From Solimonas sp036405815 (GTDB lineage: Bacteria > Pseudomonadota > Gammaproteobacteria > Nevskiales > Nevskiaceae), in NCBI GenBank assembly GCA_036405815.1, contig DASWWX010000058.1:14143-78142 (forward strand): a stretch of 64,000 bases of DNA. Reading direction: 5' to 3'. Positions 1-8,493 of the stretch are shown piece after piece. The first letter of the stretch is position 1. Each line of letters starts with the position of its first letter. The notes beneath the pieces were generated by a model. It had not been told where the DNA came from. It was given only the letters and a program-made list of their open reading frames with translations, and did no database searches. The position numbers were made by a program, and so were the translations under genes.

Positions 1-1
1 G

Positions 2-730
2 TTCACGCACTGCTCGAACCTCATCGGCGCCATCAATCCGGTCGCCGCGATCACGGCCAAGGTGCGTGCTGCCGGTGCGCTGAGCCTGGTCGATGGCGTG
101 GCTTACGCACCGCACGGCCTGCCGGACGTGCGCGCGCTCGGCGCCGATCTCTACCTGTTCTCGCTGTACAAGACCTACGGCCCGCACCAGGGCCTGATGG
201 TGGTGCGCAGCGCCGTGCTCGAACGCCTCGGCAACGAGGGCCACTCTTTCAACGCCGCCTATCCGCGCAAGCGCCTGGTGCCGGCCGGCCCGGATCACGC
301 GCAGATCGCCGCCGCTCGCGGCGTCGCCGAGTACTTCGATGCGCTCGACGCTCATCACGGCGGCAGCGACGACGCCGGCCGGCCGCAGCGCGTGCGCGCC
401 TTGCTGCGCGCCGCCGAACAACCGCTGCTGGTGGACCTGCTGCAGGCGCTGTCGTCGCGTCGCGACCTGCGCGTGCTCGGCACCATCGACGCGACCGCGC
501 GCGCGGCCACCGTCAGCATCGTGCCGCTGCACGTCGCCCCCGCGGAACTGATTCCGCGCCTCGCCGCGCAGGGTGTCCTGGCGGCGGCCGGCCACTTCTA
601 CGCGGTGCGGCTGCTGGAGGCGCTGGGGCTCGACCCTGCGCGCGGCGTGCTGCGGCTGTCGTTCCTGCACTACACCTCGCGCGAGGACATCCAACGCCTG
701 ATCGCGGCGCTGGATCGCGCGCTGTCGTGA
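2..730 (+). CDS. PLP-dependent class V aminotransferase (partial, 5' end outside window)
   Basis: The reading frame is open from the window edge, so the N-terminal part is missing. The visible 242 residues carry the class V aminotransferase/cysteine-desulfurase core: an HCSN segment at the start, a DGVAYAPHG motif with the cofactor-contacting Asp, and LYKTYGPH, whose Lys is the expected PLP-linking residue. The segment after it (GLMVVR, then a small C-terminal domain ending LHYTSREDI) is that of the family. The substrate cannot be told from this fragment. No dedicated iron-sulfur assembly genes lie next to it, so a housekeeping IscS/SufS role is not supported. Confident for family, not for function. 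Confidence 0.85.
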   Translation, partial: FTHCSNLIGAINPVAAITAKVRAAGALSLVDGVAYAPHGLPDVRALGADLYLFSLYKTYGPHQGLMVVRSAVLERLGNEGHSFNAAYPRKRLVPAGPDHAQIAAARGVAEYFDALDAHHGGSDDAGRPQRVRALLRAAEQPLLVDLLQALSSRRDLRVLGTIDATARAATVSIVPLHVAPAELIPRLAAQGVLAAAGHFYAVRLLEALGLDPARGVLRLSFLHYTSREDIQRLIAALDRALS

Positions 731-830
731 TGCGTGCGCGCGGGCCTTACCCGCCGGCAGGCGCTTGGCAAGCCGCGCGCAACCCGACAAAGTCCGCAGC
801 CGACGTTCTCACCTCGACAACCCACATCCC

Positions 831-1100
831 ATGACGGTCGATTGCATCGTGTACCGCTGCAGCAAGCAGGACGAGATGTACCTGTACCTGCGCGCGGACC
901 TGAACACAGATCATCTGCCGGAGCCACTGCGCCAGCGCAGCGGCCGGCTGTCCGAGGTCATGCGCCTGACGCTGAGCCCGCAGCGCACGCTGGCGCGCGT
1001 GGACGTCGGCCGCGTGATGGCGGGGTTGCAACGCGACGGCTGGTATCTGCAGATGCCGCCCGACGGCCATATCCGCGCCTATCTCAACGACGCGGACTGA
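831..1100 (+). CDS. ycgL: YcgL domain protein
   Basis: An 89-residue protein that begins with a hydrophobic strand containing CIVYRCSKQ and a YLYL segment, followed by LSEVMRLTLSP and GWYLQMPPDGH. This is the layout of the YcgL/DUF709 family, a small alpha/beta fold widespread in gammaproteobacteria with no settled biochemical role. The ATG at 831 was chosen because the family starts just before the CxVYR strand; an upstream in-frame start would add 22 unconserved residues. It is 8 bases upstream of the sulfurtransferase gene and probably shares its transcript. Confidence 0.85.
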   Translation: MTVDCIVYRCSKQDEMYLYLRADLNTDHLPEPLRQRSGRLSEVMRLTLSPQRTLARVDVGRVMAGLQRDGWYLQMPPDGHIRAYLNDAD

Positions 1101-1108
1101 AACCTCGC

Positions 1109-2005
1109 ATGGTCGCGCCCCCGCTGATCGACGCCGCGACGCTGAAACAGCGGCTCGACGCTGGGCCGGCTCCACACAGTCCGTTGGTGCTGCTCGACGC
1201 GCGACCCGATGCCGGGGCCTATGCCCTTGCGCATCTGCGCGGCGCGCAGCATGCGGACCTGGAAACCCAGCTCAGCGCCGCACGTGCGGCAGGCGCCGAC
1301 CCGGCACGCGACGGCCGCCATCCGCTGCCGTCGATCGACGACTGGTGCGCCCAGCTCGGTCGCTGGGGCATCGACCCCGCCACGCGCGTCATCGTCTACG
1401 ACGATCAGGCCGGCGCCAACGCCGCAGCACGCGCCTGGTGGATGCTGCGCGCGGTCGGCCATACGGCGGTGCAGGTGCTGGACGGCGGCTTCGCCGCTGC
1501 GCAGGCCGCCGGTCTGCCGATCGACGATGCACCGCCCGTCGTGGCGCCGCAGCCGCCCTACCCGGCACGCGACTGGCAGTTGCCGCTGGCCGACGCAGCG
1601 GCTGTCGAGGTGCTGCGCCACCGGGCGGATGCGATCGTGCTCGACGTGCGTGCGGCGGCGCGCTATCGCGGCGAGACCGAACCGATCGACCCGGTCGCCG
1701 GCCATATCCCCGGCGCCCGCAACCTGCCCTACTCCGACCATCTGCAGGAGGGCCGCTTCAAGCCGGCCACCGCACTGCGCGCACAGTACGAGACCCTGCT
1801 GGACGGTCGCGATCCGCGATGCCTGACTGTGCACTGCGGCTCCGGCGTCACGGCTTGCCATACGCTGCTGGCCCTGGCAATCGCCGGGCTGGACGGGGCA
1901 CGGCTCTACGTCGGCAGCTGGAGCCAGTGGTGCCGCCAACCGCGACCCCGGGCGGGACCGTCGAATCCGCACAGCGACCCGCGCCCGGGCGCCCCGCGTC
2001 ACTGA
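1109..2005 (+). CDS. sseA: 3-mercaptopyruvate/thiosulfate sulfurtransferase
   Basis: A 298-residue protein with two tandem rhodanese domains. The N-terminal, inactive domain has VLLDARPD and YDDQAG. The C-terminal domain has VLDVRAAARYRGE, GHIPGARNLP and the active loop CGSGVTA with catalytic Cys243; CGSGVTA-type loops are typical of mercaptopyruvate sulfurtransferases. Such enzymes move sulfane sulfur from 3-mercaptopyruvate to thiol acceptors or cyanide in the cytoplasm. The start at 1109 follows ycgL directly. The C-terminus is odd: after the conserved YVGSWSQW the sequence runs into an Arg/Pro-rich tail (about 25 residues) that does not look like the family's usual short ending. Confidence 0.9.
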   Translation: MVAPPLIDAATLKQRLDAGPAPHSPLVLLDARPDAGAYALAHLRGAQHADLETQLSAARAAGADPARDGRHPLPSIDDWCAQLGRWGIDPATRVIVYDDQAGANAAARAWWMLRAVGHTAVQVLDGGFAAAQAAGLPIDDAPPVVAPQPPYPARDWQLPLADAAAVEVLRHRADAIVLDVRAAARYRGETEPIDPVAGHIPGARNLPYSDHLQEGRFKPATALRAQYETLLDGRDPRCLTVHCGSGVTACHTLLALAIAGLDGARLYVGSWSQWCRQPRPRAGPSNPHSDPRPGAPRH

Positions 2006-2285
2006 AAGCACGCCAACTCCTGCCGGGGCGCGCGGGAACGCAAAGCAAACGGCCGATGACGGCGATTAGCGGCATGAACGTCGGGAATCGCGCCAAAAGA
2101 CAGCTTGCTCGGGATTGCCCTAGTTCAGCCGCGAGAGAAGCTCACGAATAATCGCGCGTCATCGGCCTAAAAATCGTGTTCAAGCCGCAAAAACAGCGAA
2201 TTCAAACGCTTCATGACAAAACGGCACGCCCAACGCTGCTTTTGAGGCATACTGCGCGCCTGCCATTGAACCCCCGAGTAACCCC

Positions 2286-2720
2286 ATGCCTGATGTCGCC
2301 TTCCTGTTGAAGAGTGAGATCGTCCGCCTGTCGAAGAAGGTCGTGCGCCAGGAAGTCGGCGCGCTGCGCACGGCGACGACCAGCCAGCGGCGCCAGATCG
2401 CCTCACTCAAGAAGCAGGTCGCCACGCTGGAACGCGAGATCGCGCGCCTGCGCAACGGCAAGCCCGCGAAGGCGGCCGCGAGCGAAGACGGTGACGGCCG
2501 CGCCGCGCCGCGCTACGTCGCCAAGGGCTTGCGCCCGCTGCGCACGCGCCTGGGTCTGACGATGGATGAGTTCGGCAAGCTGATCGGCGTCAGCGGCCAG
2601 TCGGTCTACAACTGGGAACGCGCCAAGGTGCGCCCGCGCGCCACGCAGATCGCCGCCATCGCGGAACTGCGCAGCCTCGGCAAGAAGGCGGCGCGCGCCA
2701 AGCTCGAGGCGATGGGCTGA
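2286..2720 (+). CDS. Coiled-coil N-terminus plus XRE-type helix-turn-helix protein
   Basis: A 144-residue protein. Residues about 5-60 are a charged heptad-like region (RRQIASLKKQ, LEREIARLR) predicted to form a coiled coil. Residues about 78-125 form an XRE/Cro-type helix-turn-helix with RTRLGLTMDEFGKLIGVSG and SVYNWERAKVRPR. The combination suggests an oligomeric DNA-binding regulator; its targets are unknown. A short linker rich in Ala, Lys and Asp joins the two parts. It stands alone: 280 bases without a gene precede it and a strong GC hairpin follows. It is not inside a phage or plasmid context, so a chromosomal regulator is the simplest reading. Confidence 0.75.
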   Translation: MPDVAFLLKSEIVRLSKKVVRQEVGALRTATTSQRRQIASLKKQVATLEREIARLRNGKPAKAAASEDGDGRAAPRYVAKGLRPLRTRLGLTMDEFGKLIGVSGQSVYNWERAKVRPRATQIAAIAELRSLGKKAARAKLEAMG

Positions 2721-2735
2721 ATCCAGGCGTCGCAA

Positions 2736-2761
2736 CCGCCCGCCGCGCCAGCGGCGGGCGG
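2736..2761. terminator. GC-rich hairpin after the HTH gene
   Basis: Perfect 11-bp inverted repeat (2736-2746 pairing with 2751-2761) around a 4-base loop, placed 16 bases after the stop codon of the HTH protein. There is no T-run after it on either strand, so it may slow or end transcription only weakly, or act in mRNA stability. Confidence 0.4.
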
Positions 2762-2877
2762 CCATCGCTCACAGGACATCACGATCGGCACGCGCCGGTC
2801 GCCGCCGGCGGGGGCCGGATGCGGACGCCCTGAGACGCCACGAGCGGCGAGGCGGCGCCACACACCATGGGGACACG

Positions 2878-3528
2878 ATGACGCTTCAACCGCCTCTGGG
2901 CGATCAACTGCCACGGCGCGGCAACGCGTTCTCGCGCGGGCTCGGCCGCCTGGTGCTACGCCTGCTGGGCTGGCGCTTCGAGGGCACCGTGCCCAATCTG
3001 CCGAAGATGGTGCTGATCGGCGCACCGCATACCTCGAACTACGACGGCATCATCGCGCTGGCCTCGCTCACCGCGCTGGGCTTGCGGGCCGGCACGATGA
3101 TCAAGGACACCGCGTTCCACGGCCCGCTGGGCGTGCTGCTGCGCTGGTTCGGCGCGCTGCCCGTCAATCGCCGCAGCCCCAAGGGGATCGTCGAGCAGAC
3201 CGTCGACGTGTTCCGCGCGCAGTCGCAGTTCATCCTGTTGATCGCACCGGAAGGCACGCGCTCGGCAGCGCCGGACTGGAAGAAGGGCTATCACCATGTC
3301 GCCCGCAGTGCCGGCGTACCGATCGTGCCGGCAGCCGCGGATTACGTGCGCAAGCGCATCACCTTCGGCGCGCCGCTGATGCCGAGCAGCGACTACGACG
3401 CCGACTTCGCGCAGCTGATGTCGTTCTACGCCGCGCACGCGGTGCCGCGTCATCCGCACCGGCTGTCGAAGCCGATGGCCGAGGCACTGAAGCAGCCCTG
3501 GACGCCGGCGTCGGACCCGGCGGACTGA
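2878..3528 (+). CDS. 1-acyl-sn-glycerol-3-phosphate-type acyltransferase
   Basis: A 216-residue PlsC-family acyltransferase. The catalytic HxxxxD box is visible as HTSNYD (about residues 50-55), a phosphate-binding block follows around GALPVNRRSPKG, and the third block reads APEGTRS. The family moves fatty acyl groups onto lysophospholipids or related acceptors at the inner membrane face. It is short for PlsC and lacks a clear N-terminal membrane anchor, as in a group of small bacterial acyltransferases of unclear acceptor. The gene stands alone between the HTH regulator and two small unknown proteins. Confidence 0.85.
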   Translation: MTLQPPLGDQLPRRGNAFSRGLGRLVLRLLGWRFEGTVPNLPKMVLIGAPHTSNYDGIIALASLTALGLRAGTMIKDTAFHGPLGVLLRWFGALPVNRRSPKGIVEQTVDVFRAQSQFILLIAPEGTRSAAPDWKKGYHHVARSAGVPIVPAAADYVRKRITFGAPLMPSSDYDADFAQLMSFYAAHAVPRHPHRLSKPMAEALKQPWTPASDPAD

Positions 3529-3635
3529 AGCCCGCAGGCCGGCCTGTCTGCCGCCAGCCGGTGACGGCCGCACAGCCATGCCGGACACCGCAACGCAGTG
3601 CTAAGGTCCGCCCGACTTCCCGTGCGGAGCCAACC

Positions 3636-4004
3636 ATGTTCTGGGTATTGCTGGGCCTGTCGCTGATCCTGATCGTCGTGGCCGCCCTGCTGTGGCGGCG
3701 GTTGCGAGGCCTGAACACGATGATCGAGACGCTGCGCCAGGATCAGCAGCAACTGGCCCAGGCCTGGAATGCCCTGCCGCCGGACGCGCGCGCGCTGCTG
3801 CCTGCCGACAAGGCCTTGCTGAGCGTCGAGATCCTCAACCCGCAGCAGCTGGCGTCGCAGGAATCGCGCTTCGCCGACGCGCTCGGCAGCGTCACGCCCG
3901 GCCTGCTGCGACGGATCGTCTACCAGCGCACCGCCGAAATCCTGCGCGGGGAGCTCGCCGCCAAGGGCGTCCAGGCCGAGGTGCGCCTGCATGGCCTGGG
4001 CTGA
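3636..4004 (+). CDS. Small membrane-anchored protein of unknown function
   Basis: A 122-residue protein I do not recognise. It starts with one hydrophobic segment (about residues 2-20, FWVLLGLSLILIVVAALLW) followed by Arg residues, giving an N-in anchored protein with a mostly helical Gln/Leu/Ala-rich cytoplasmic part. The ATG at 3636 was picked because it begins at the membrane segment. Its stop overlaps the start of the next gene, another single-anchor protein, so the two are co-translated and may work together. Confidence 0.6.
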   Translation: MFWVLLGLSLILIVVAALLWRRLRGLNTMIETLRQDQQQLAQAWNALPPDARALLPADKALLSVEILNPQQLASQESRFADALGSVTPGLLRRIVYQRTAEILRGELAAKGVQAEVRLHGLG

Positions 4005-4437
4005 AATGCTCGCCGCATCACTGATGACCCTGCTCGTCGGTGTTGGCCTTGGCGCCGCGGCACTGCGCCTGTGGCGCACGGAACGCGCGCTCACCGAACA
4101 GGCCCTGACGCTGCGCCGCAACGGCCTGCTGCTGCTCGAAACCCAGCGCCTGCATCTGCGCCAGACCCGCCTCGAAGACGCGCAGAAGATCGCCGAGGTC
4201 GCGGTCGAGACCGGCACCGACGTGGTCCGCACCGTGCATCGCAGCATCGCCGCGATTCCCTTCGGCATTCTCGAGGCGGTGCCAGCCACACGCGACGCCG
4301 CACGCGTGGTGCGCCAGACCCACGATCTCATTGCCGACGCGGTCTACGGCTCGATCAAGGGCATCAACAAGGGCGTCGGCAGCCTGACGCGCGGCGCGCT
4401 CAAGACGCCGCGCAACAAGACCGACGAACCGCGTTGA
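3991..4437 (+). CDS. Small membrane-anchored protein of unknown function
   Basis: A 148-residue protein with one N-terminal membrane segment (about residues 6-28) followed by a long Leu/Arg-rich helical stretch that could be a coiled coil, then a hydrophobic region at IAAIPFGILEAVPATRD, and a basic C-terminus. No family recognised. It overlaps the preceding gene by 14 bases; a second in-frame ATG at 4006 would remove the overlap and also fits the membrane segment. The M23 peptidase starts 10 bases downstream. Confidence 0.6.
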   Translation: MAWAEMLAASLMTLLVGVGLGAAALRLWRTERALTEQALTLRRNGLLLLETQRLHLRQTRLEDAQKIAEVAVETGTDVVRTVHRSIAAIPFGILEAVPATRDAARVVRQTHDLIADAVYGSIKGINKGVGSLTRGALKTPRNKTDEPR

Positions 4438-4447
4438 GCGCAATGCC

Positions 4448-5206
4448 ATGACGGCGTCGCCAGCACGTTCGATCGCATGCGCCGCACCAGCGGCGCACTC
4501 CACGACGAGCTGGGCCGATGCGCTGGATACCTTGCCCGTCGCCAGCCCGCTGCCGTTTGCCCTTGATGCCCGTCGCTGTCTGCCGCTGGACCTGCGCGAC
4601 GGCAGCGGCACGCTCGGCGCGATCGATCCCGCCGACACCGTCGCCTTCGGCGCCGCGGTTGATCGCGCACGCCGTGCGGCCGGCGCCGACTACGCCGCCG
4701 GCGGCTACGCGGAAGATCGCGGCCTGTATCGCCGCAGTCCGGTCTTCGACGACGGCGAGGACGACCGTCGCACGCTGCATCTGGGCATCGATCTGTGGCT
4801 GGACGCCGGCACCTCCGTGCACGCGGTGCTGGGCGGTCGTCTGCACAGCCTGCAGGACAATGCGCGCTTCGGCGATTACGGCCCGACGCTGATCCTCGAA
4901 CACGAGGTCGAAGGCCTGCGCTTCCACACGCTCTACGGCCATCTGGCGCGGCGCACGCTGTCGGGCTTGCGCGCGGGTCAAGCCATCGCCACCGGCGAAC
5001 GTCTCGGCTGGCTCGGCACGCCGGAGGAAAACCTCGGCTGGCCACCGCATCTGCACTTCCAGATCATCCGCGATCTCGGCGGACGCCACGGCGACTATCC
5101 CGGCGTCTGCCGTCGCGCCGAGGCAGCGGCATGGCTGGCGAACTGCCCGGACCCGAACCGGCTGCTGCGCATCCCCGCCCTGCGCAACACGCTGGCCTGT
5201 GCTTAG
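4448..5206 (+). CDS. M23 family (LytM-type) metallopeptidase
   Basis: A 252-residue protein with the LytM/peptidase_M23 fold in the second half. The zinc-site elements are visible: HLGIDLW (first His and Asp of HxxxD), HTLYGHL, and the HxH pair in PHLHFQI. Known members cut peptide cross-links in peptidoglycan or act as inactive activators; here all ligands appear present. There is no convincing signal peptide at the N-terminus, which is unusual for a wall hydrolase; either the start lies elsewhere or the protein acts on a cytoplasmic substrate. It precedes a GST gene by 35 bases and is probably in the same transcript. Confidence 0.8.
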   Translation: MTASPARSIACAAPAAHSTTSWADALDTLPVASPLPFALDARRCLPLDLRDGSGTLGAIDPADTVAFGAAVDRARRAAGADYAAGGYAEDRGLYRRSPVFDDGEDDRRTLHLGIDLWLDAGTSVHAVLGGRLHSLQDNARFGDYGPTLILEHEVEGLRFHTLYGHLARRTLSGLRAGQAIATGERLGWLGTPEENLGWPPHLHFQIIRDLGGRHGDYPGVCRRAEAAAWLANCPDPNRLLRIPALRNTLACA

Positions 5207-5241
5207 ATGCGCGACCCATCCGCAGTCCGGAATCCGCGCCA

Positions 5242-5907
5242 ATGATCGTCGTCCATCACCTCAACAACTCCCGCTCGCAACGCGTGCTGTGGCTGCTGGA
5301 GGAGCTGAACCTGCCGTACGAGGTCAAGCACTACGCACGCGACGCCAAGACCATGCTGGCGCCGCCGGAGCTGCGCGCGGTGCATGCGCTCGGCAAGTCG
5401 CCGGTCATCAGCGACGGCGACCAGGTCGTCGCCGAGTCGGGCGCGATCATCGAATACCTGGTCGAACGCTACGGCAACGGCCGCCTGATCCCGCCGGCCG
5501 GTTCGCCGGACCGGCTGCGCTATCGCTACTGGCTGCACTACGCCGAAGGCTCGGTGATGCCGATGCTGGTGATGAAGCTGATCTTCAGCCGCGTGCCGCC
5601 GTCGGTCCCAGCACTGATCCGGCCGATCGCGCGCGGTATCGTCGCCGGCGTGCAGTCCCGCTTCCTCGATCCCAACCTGAAGCGGCACCTCGAATTCATC
5701 GAGGCCGAACTCGGCAGGAGCGAATGGTTCGCCGGTGACACCTTCACCGCCGCCGACGTGCAGATGAGTTTTCCGATGGAAGCGGCGTCCGCGCGCGGCG
5801 GCGGCGGGCTGGGTCCGCGGTCCGCGGCCTACCTGCAGCGCATCCACGCGCGCCCCGCCTATCAGCGAGCGCTGGAACGCGGCGGCCCCTACGCGCTGCT
5901 GAGCTGA
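5242..5907 (+). CDS. Glutathione S-transferase family protein
   Basis: A 221-residue cytosolic GST. The N-terminal thioredoxin-like domain holds NNSRSQRVLWLLEELNLPYE, the cis-Pro motif GKSPVI, and the glutathione-binding ESGAIIEYL. The helical C-terminal domain has the capping motif FTAADVQMSFP. Enzymes of this type conjugate or reduce small electrophiles with glutathione; a glutathione reductase gene lies about 3 kb away. It sits between the M23 peptidase and the PHP phosphatase on the same strand. The substrate is unknown. Confidence 0.9.
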   Translation: MIVVHHLNNSRSQRVLWLLEELNLPYEVKHYARDAKTMLAPPELRAVHALGKSPVISDGDQVVAESGAIIEYLVERYGNGRLIPPAGSPDRLRYRYWLHYAEGSVMPMLVMKLIFSRVPPSVPALIRPIARGIVAGVQSRFLDPNLKRHLEFIEAELGRSEWFAGDTFTAADVQMSFPMEAASARGGGGLGPRSAAYLQRIHARPAYQRALERGGPYALLS

Positions 5908-5919
5908 CCCACACACCCG

Positions 5920-6771
5920 ATGCCGCTCCCGGCCTCCACGGTCGACCTGCACGCGCACTCGACCGCCTCTGACGGCACGCTCGCGCCCGACGCGCTGGTC
6001 GCCGCGGCAGCGGCAGCGGGGGTGCGCAGCTTCGCGCTCACCGATCACGACACCGTCGATGGCCTCGATGCCGCCGCGCAGGCCGCCCAGTCGCACGGGC
6101 TGCGCTTGGTGCCCGGGGTCGAGCTGTCGGTGAACTGCGCGCAGAAGACCCTGCACGTCGTCGGCCTGGGCATCGACCCGGCGTGCGCCACGCTCACCGA
6201 CGGCCTGCGTCAGCAGCAGGTCCGGCGCGAACACCGTGCCGCCAGCATCGCCACCAAGCTCGAAATGCTCGGCGTGTCCGACGCACTGGACAAGGCGGCC
6301 GCGCTCGCCGGCGGCGGTCAGATCACACGCACGCATTTCGCACGCCTGCTCGTGGCCGAAGGCCGCTGCAAGAGCCTGAAGAAGGCGTTCGAGCGTTACC
6401 TGGGCGCTGGCAAGCCGGCGTATGCCGGCGTCGAGTGGGCGACGCTGGACGAGGCGATCCGCTGGATTCATGCCGCCGGCGGCCGGGCCGTGCTGGCGCA
6501 TCCGCTGCACTACAAGCTCAGCAGCGGCGGCCGCGAACGCGTGTACGCCGCGTTCCGCGACGCCGGCGGCGATGCCATCGAGGTCTGCTCGGGCAACAGC
6601 AGCGTCGCCGATGCGGCGCGTCTGGCCGACGATGCACGTCGGCATGGCTTGCGCGCGTCGATCGGCTCCGATTTCCATGGGCCGGAACAAGTCTGGCTCG
6701 GGCTCGGCCGACTGCTGCCACCGCCGCCCGACCTCGAACCGGTGTGGCACGCGCCCGGCTGGGCTGACTAA
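5920..6771 (+). CDS. rnm: PHP-domain phosphatase/5'-3' exonuclease (RNase AM type)
   Basis: A 283-residue PHP-family metallohydrolase. Metal-binding motifs occur in the family order: DLHAHSTASDG (His11, His13), TDHDTVDG (Asp42-His43-Asp44), GVELS, AHPLHYK, and SDFHG near the end. The length and motif set match the YciV/TrpH group; E. coli RNase AM (YciV) hydrolyses 3',5'-nucleoside bisphosphates and degrades short RNAs 5' to 3'. It follows the GST gene by 12 bases. In many gammaproteobacteria this gene lies near the translation factor-like yciO, which is not seen here. Confidence 0.88.
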   Translation: MPLPASTVDLHAHSTASDGTLAPDALVAAAAAAGVRSFALTDHDTVDGLDAAAQAAQSHGLRLVPGVELSVNCAQKTLHVVGLGIDPACATLTDGLRQQQVRREHRAASIATKLEMLGVSDALDKAAALAGGGQITRTHFARLLVAEGRCKSLKKAFERYLGAGKPAYAGVEWATLDEAIRWIHAAGGRAVLAHPLHYKLSSGGRERVYAAFRDAGGDAIEVCSGNSSVADAARLADDARRHGLRASIGSDFHGPEQVWLGLGRLLPPPPDLEPVWHAPGWAD

Positions 6772-6848
6772 ACACGCGAGGCGCGCGTCGCCGCGCACTT
6801 CACCTGCGCTGTCATCAAGGCGCGGCCGCGCTCGTCTAGTATCGGCGC

Positions 6849-7940
6849 ATGCCGCCCGCTCCCGACCGGCCGTTCAGCGCCGGTGAATTCCCCGAACTCG
6901 ACGTGCTGCGCGCCTTGATCCAGCGCGCCGGCGATCGCCTGCGCAGCGAGATCGTCTGCGAAGTCCGCGCCAACGGCGAGACGCTGCCGGTCTACTGCCT
7001 CGAACTGGGCCACGCACCGCCGGACGCGCCGGCGGTCGGCTTCTTCGGCGGCATCCACGGCGTCGAACGCATCGGTACGCAGGTGCTGCTCGCCTTCCTG
7101 CATGCCTTGATCGAGCGCCTGCACTGGGATGACTCGCTGATGCAGTTGCTGGAACGCGTGCGACTGGTGTTCATGCCGCTGATCAATCCGGGTGGCATGC
7201 GCCTGCGCCGACGCGCCAACCCCGCTGGCGTGGACCTGATGCGCAACGCACCGGTGGACGCGGACCACGAGGTCTCGATGTGGCTGGGCGGGCAGCGCTG
7301 GTCGAACACCCTGCCCTGGTATCGCGGCCGCGTCGGCGCACCGATGGAGCCGGAAGCACAGGCCTTGTGCAGGGTCGTCGAGGAACGGCTGCTGTCGCGT
7401 CCCTTCAGCCTCGCGCTGGACTGCCACTCCGGCTTCGGCGCCAAGGACCGCATCTGGTTTCCGTACGCACGCACGCGTCAGCCGATCGACTGCCTGCCGG
7501 AGATCTATGCGTTGCGCAGCATGTTCCGCAGCACACATCCGTATCACAGCTTCTACGTCATTGAACCGCAGGCGCGGCAGTACACCACGCATGGCGATCT
7601 CTGGGATCACCTGTATGACCGTTCGCGCGCCCTGGGCGGCGACGCGGCCGGCGCCACCACGTTCATCCCGCTGACGCTGGAGATGGGCTCGTGGCTCTGG
7701 GTCAAGAAGCGGCCGGCGCAGCTGTTCTCGGTGCTCGGCCTGTTCAATCCGGTGGTGCCGCACCGCCACCAGCGCATCCTGCGCCAGCACCTGACCTTTT
7801 TCGATTTCCTGATCCGCGCCGCGACTTCGCATGCGCGCTGGCGACCGGCAGCGGACCTGCGTCCCGCGCTGATGGAAGCCGCCACCGCCTACTGGTACGC
7901 GCCCACCGCGCCGGGCGCACCCGCCGCGACCCACCGCTAG
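6849..7940 (+). CDS. M14-family zinc carboxypeptidase-like protein
   Basis: A 363-residue protein with the M14/AstE-like fold. The zinc ligands fit FGGIHGVER (His and Glu), with NPGGMRLRRRANPAGVDLMRN following and a third-ligand segment LDCHSGFGAKD; LEMGSW near residue 280 supplies the expected catalytic Glu. Related proteins remove C-terminal residues from peptides or deacylate amino acids. No signal peptide is apparent, so a cytoplasmic role in cell-wall peptide or amino-acid turnover is likely. A strong bidirectional terminator follows. Confidence 0.8.
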   Translation: MPPAPDRPFSAGEFPELDVLRALIQRAGDRLRSEIVCEVRANGETLPVYCLELGHAPPDAPAVGFFGGIHGVERIGTQVLLAFLHALIERLHWDDSLMQLLERVRLVFMPLINPGGMRLRRRANPAGVDLMRNAPVDADHEVSMWLGGQRWSNTLPWYRGRVGAPMEPEAQALCRVVEERLLSRPFSLALDCHSGFGAKDRIWFPYARTRQPIDCLPEIYALRSMFRSTHPYHSFYVIEPQARQYTTHGDLWDHLYDRSRALGGDAAGATTFIPLTLEMGSWLWVKKRPAQLFSVLGLFNPVVPHRHQRILRQHLTFFDFLIRAATSHARWRPAADLRPALMEAATAYWYAPTAPGAPAATHR

Positions 7941-7990
7941 GCAATGGGTCGCTCTGCCCGCGCGTCAGCCCTATCCGTGCCGCTGAAACG

Positions 7991-8023
7991 ACGATGCCCC
8001 CGCGATTGCGGGGGCATCGTTTT
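7991..8023. terminator. Bidirectional intrinsic terminator
   Basis: Perfect 13-bp inverted repeat (7991-8003 with 8008-8020), 4-base loop, followed by TTT on the plus strand and preceded by AAA on the plus strand, so it can serve both the M14 gene and the convergent lipoprotein gene. Confidence 0.85.
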
Positions 8024-8079
8024 CCGGACTGCGGCAACCCGAGGGTTACCGATGCCGGTCAGGCGATGAAGCGAGCGGC

Positions 8080-8313
8080 TTACTGCTCAACCTTCTCTTC
8101 GATGGCTTCGCCGACATTCTCCATCGCGTCCTTGGCGTCTTCGCCCGCGTCCTTGAGCTTCTCGTTGTCGCGGACGTTGAGGCCGTCCTTGACGGCTTCG
8201 GTCGCGCGCTCCATCGGCGTTTCCTCTTCCTTCTTGCAGGCGGTCAGGGCCAGGCCCAGACCCAGCATCGAGGCCAGGGCGACAGCGCGCAGGTTCAAAT
8301 TGCTCCCATTCAT
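8080..8313 (-). CDS. Small charged lipoprotein
   Basis: A 77-residue protein with a signal peptide and lipobox ending LTAC (Cys about 26), followed by KKEEETPMERATEAVKDG. The mature part is almost entirely charged amphipathic helix (Lys/Glu/Asp/Ala). It resembles the many small entericidin-like or stress-related lipoproteins of proteobacteria, but I cannot place it in a named family. It is separated by 180 bases from the glutathione reductase gene on the same strand and ends at the shared terminator. Confidence 0.8.
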   Translation of the reverse strand: MNGSNLNLRAVALASMLGLGLALTACKKEEETPMERATEAVKDGLNVRDNEKLKDAGEDAKDAMENVGEAIEEKVEQ

Positions 8314-8493
8314 CTCTTCTCTCCTGTATGGATTTCGTCAAAACCGCGTCGGTCGCCTCCATGGCGATCCCAACGACGCGGACAGCTTAAGGACGCTGCC
8401 TGAATGCGCGCCAAATAACGACGCGTCTGCTCAATATTGCACCCGCAACCGACGTCGAATCGATGAACCGCACCTGAAGCCACGTCGCCGGCG

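Noticed and set aside
734..1108. Long open frame continuing upstream of the sulfurtransferase domain
   Set aside because: The 5' part reads as an Arg/Ala-rich shadow of ycgL in another frame; the conserved domain starts at 1109.
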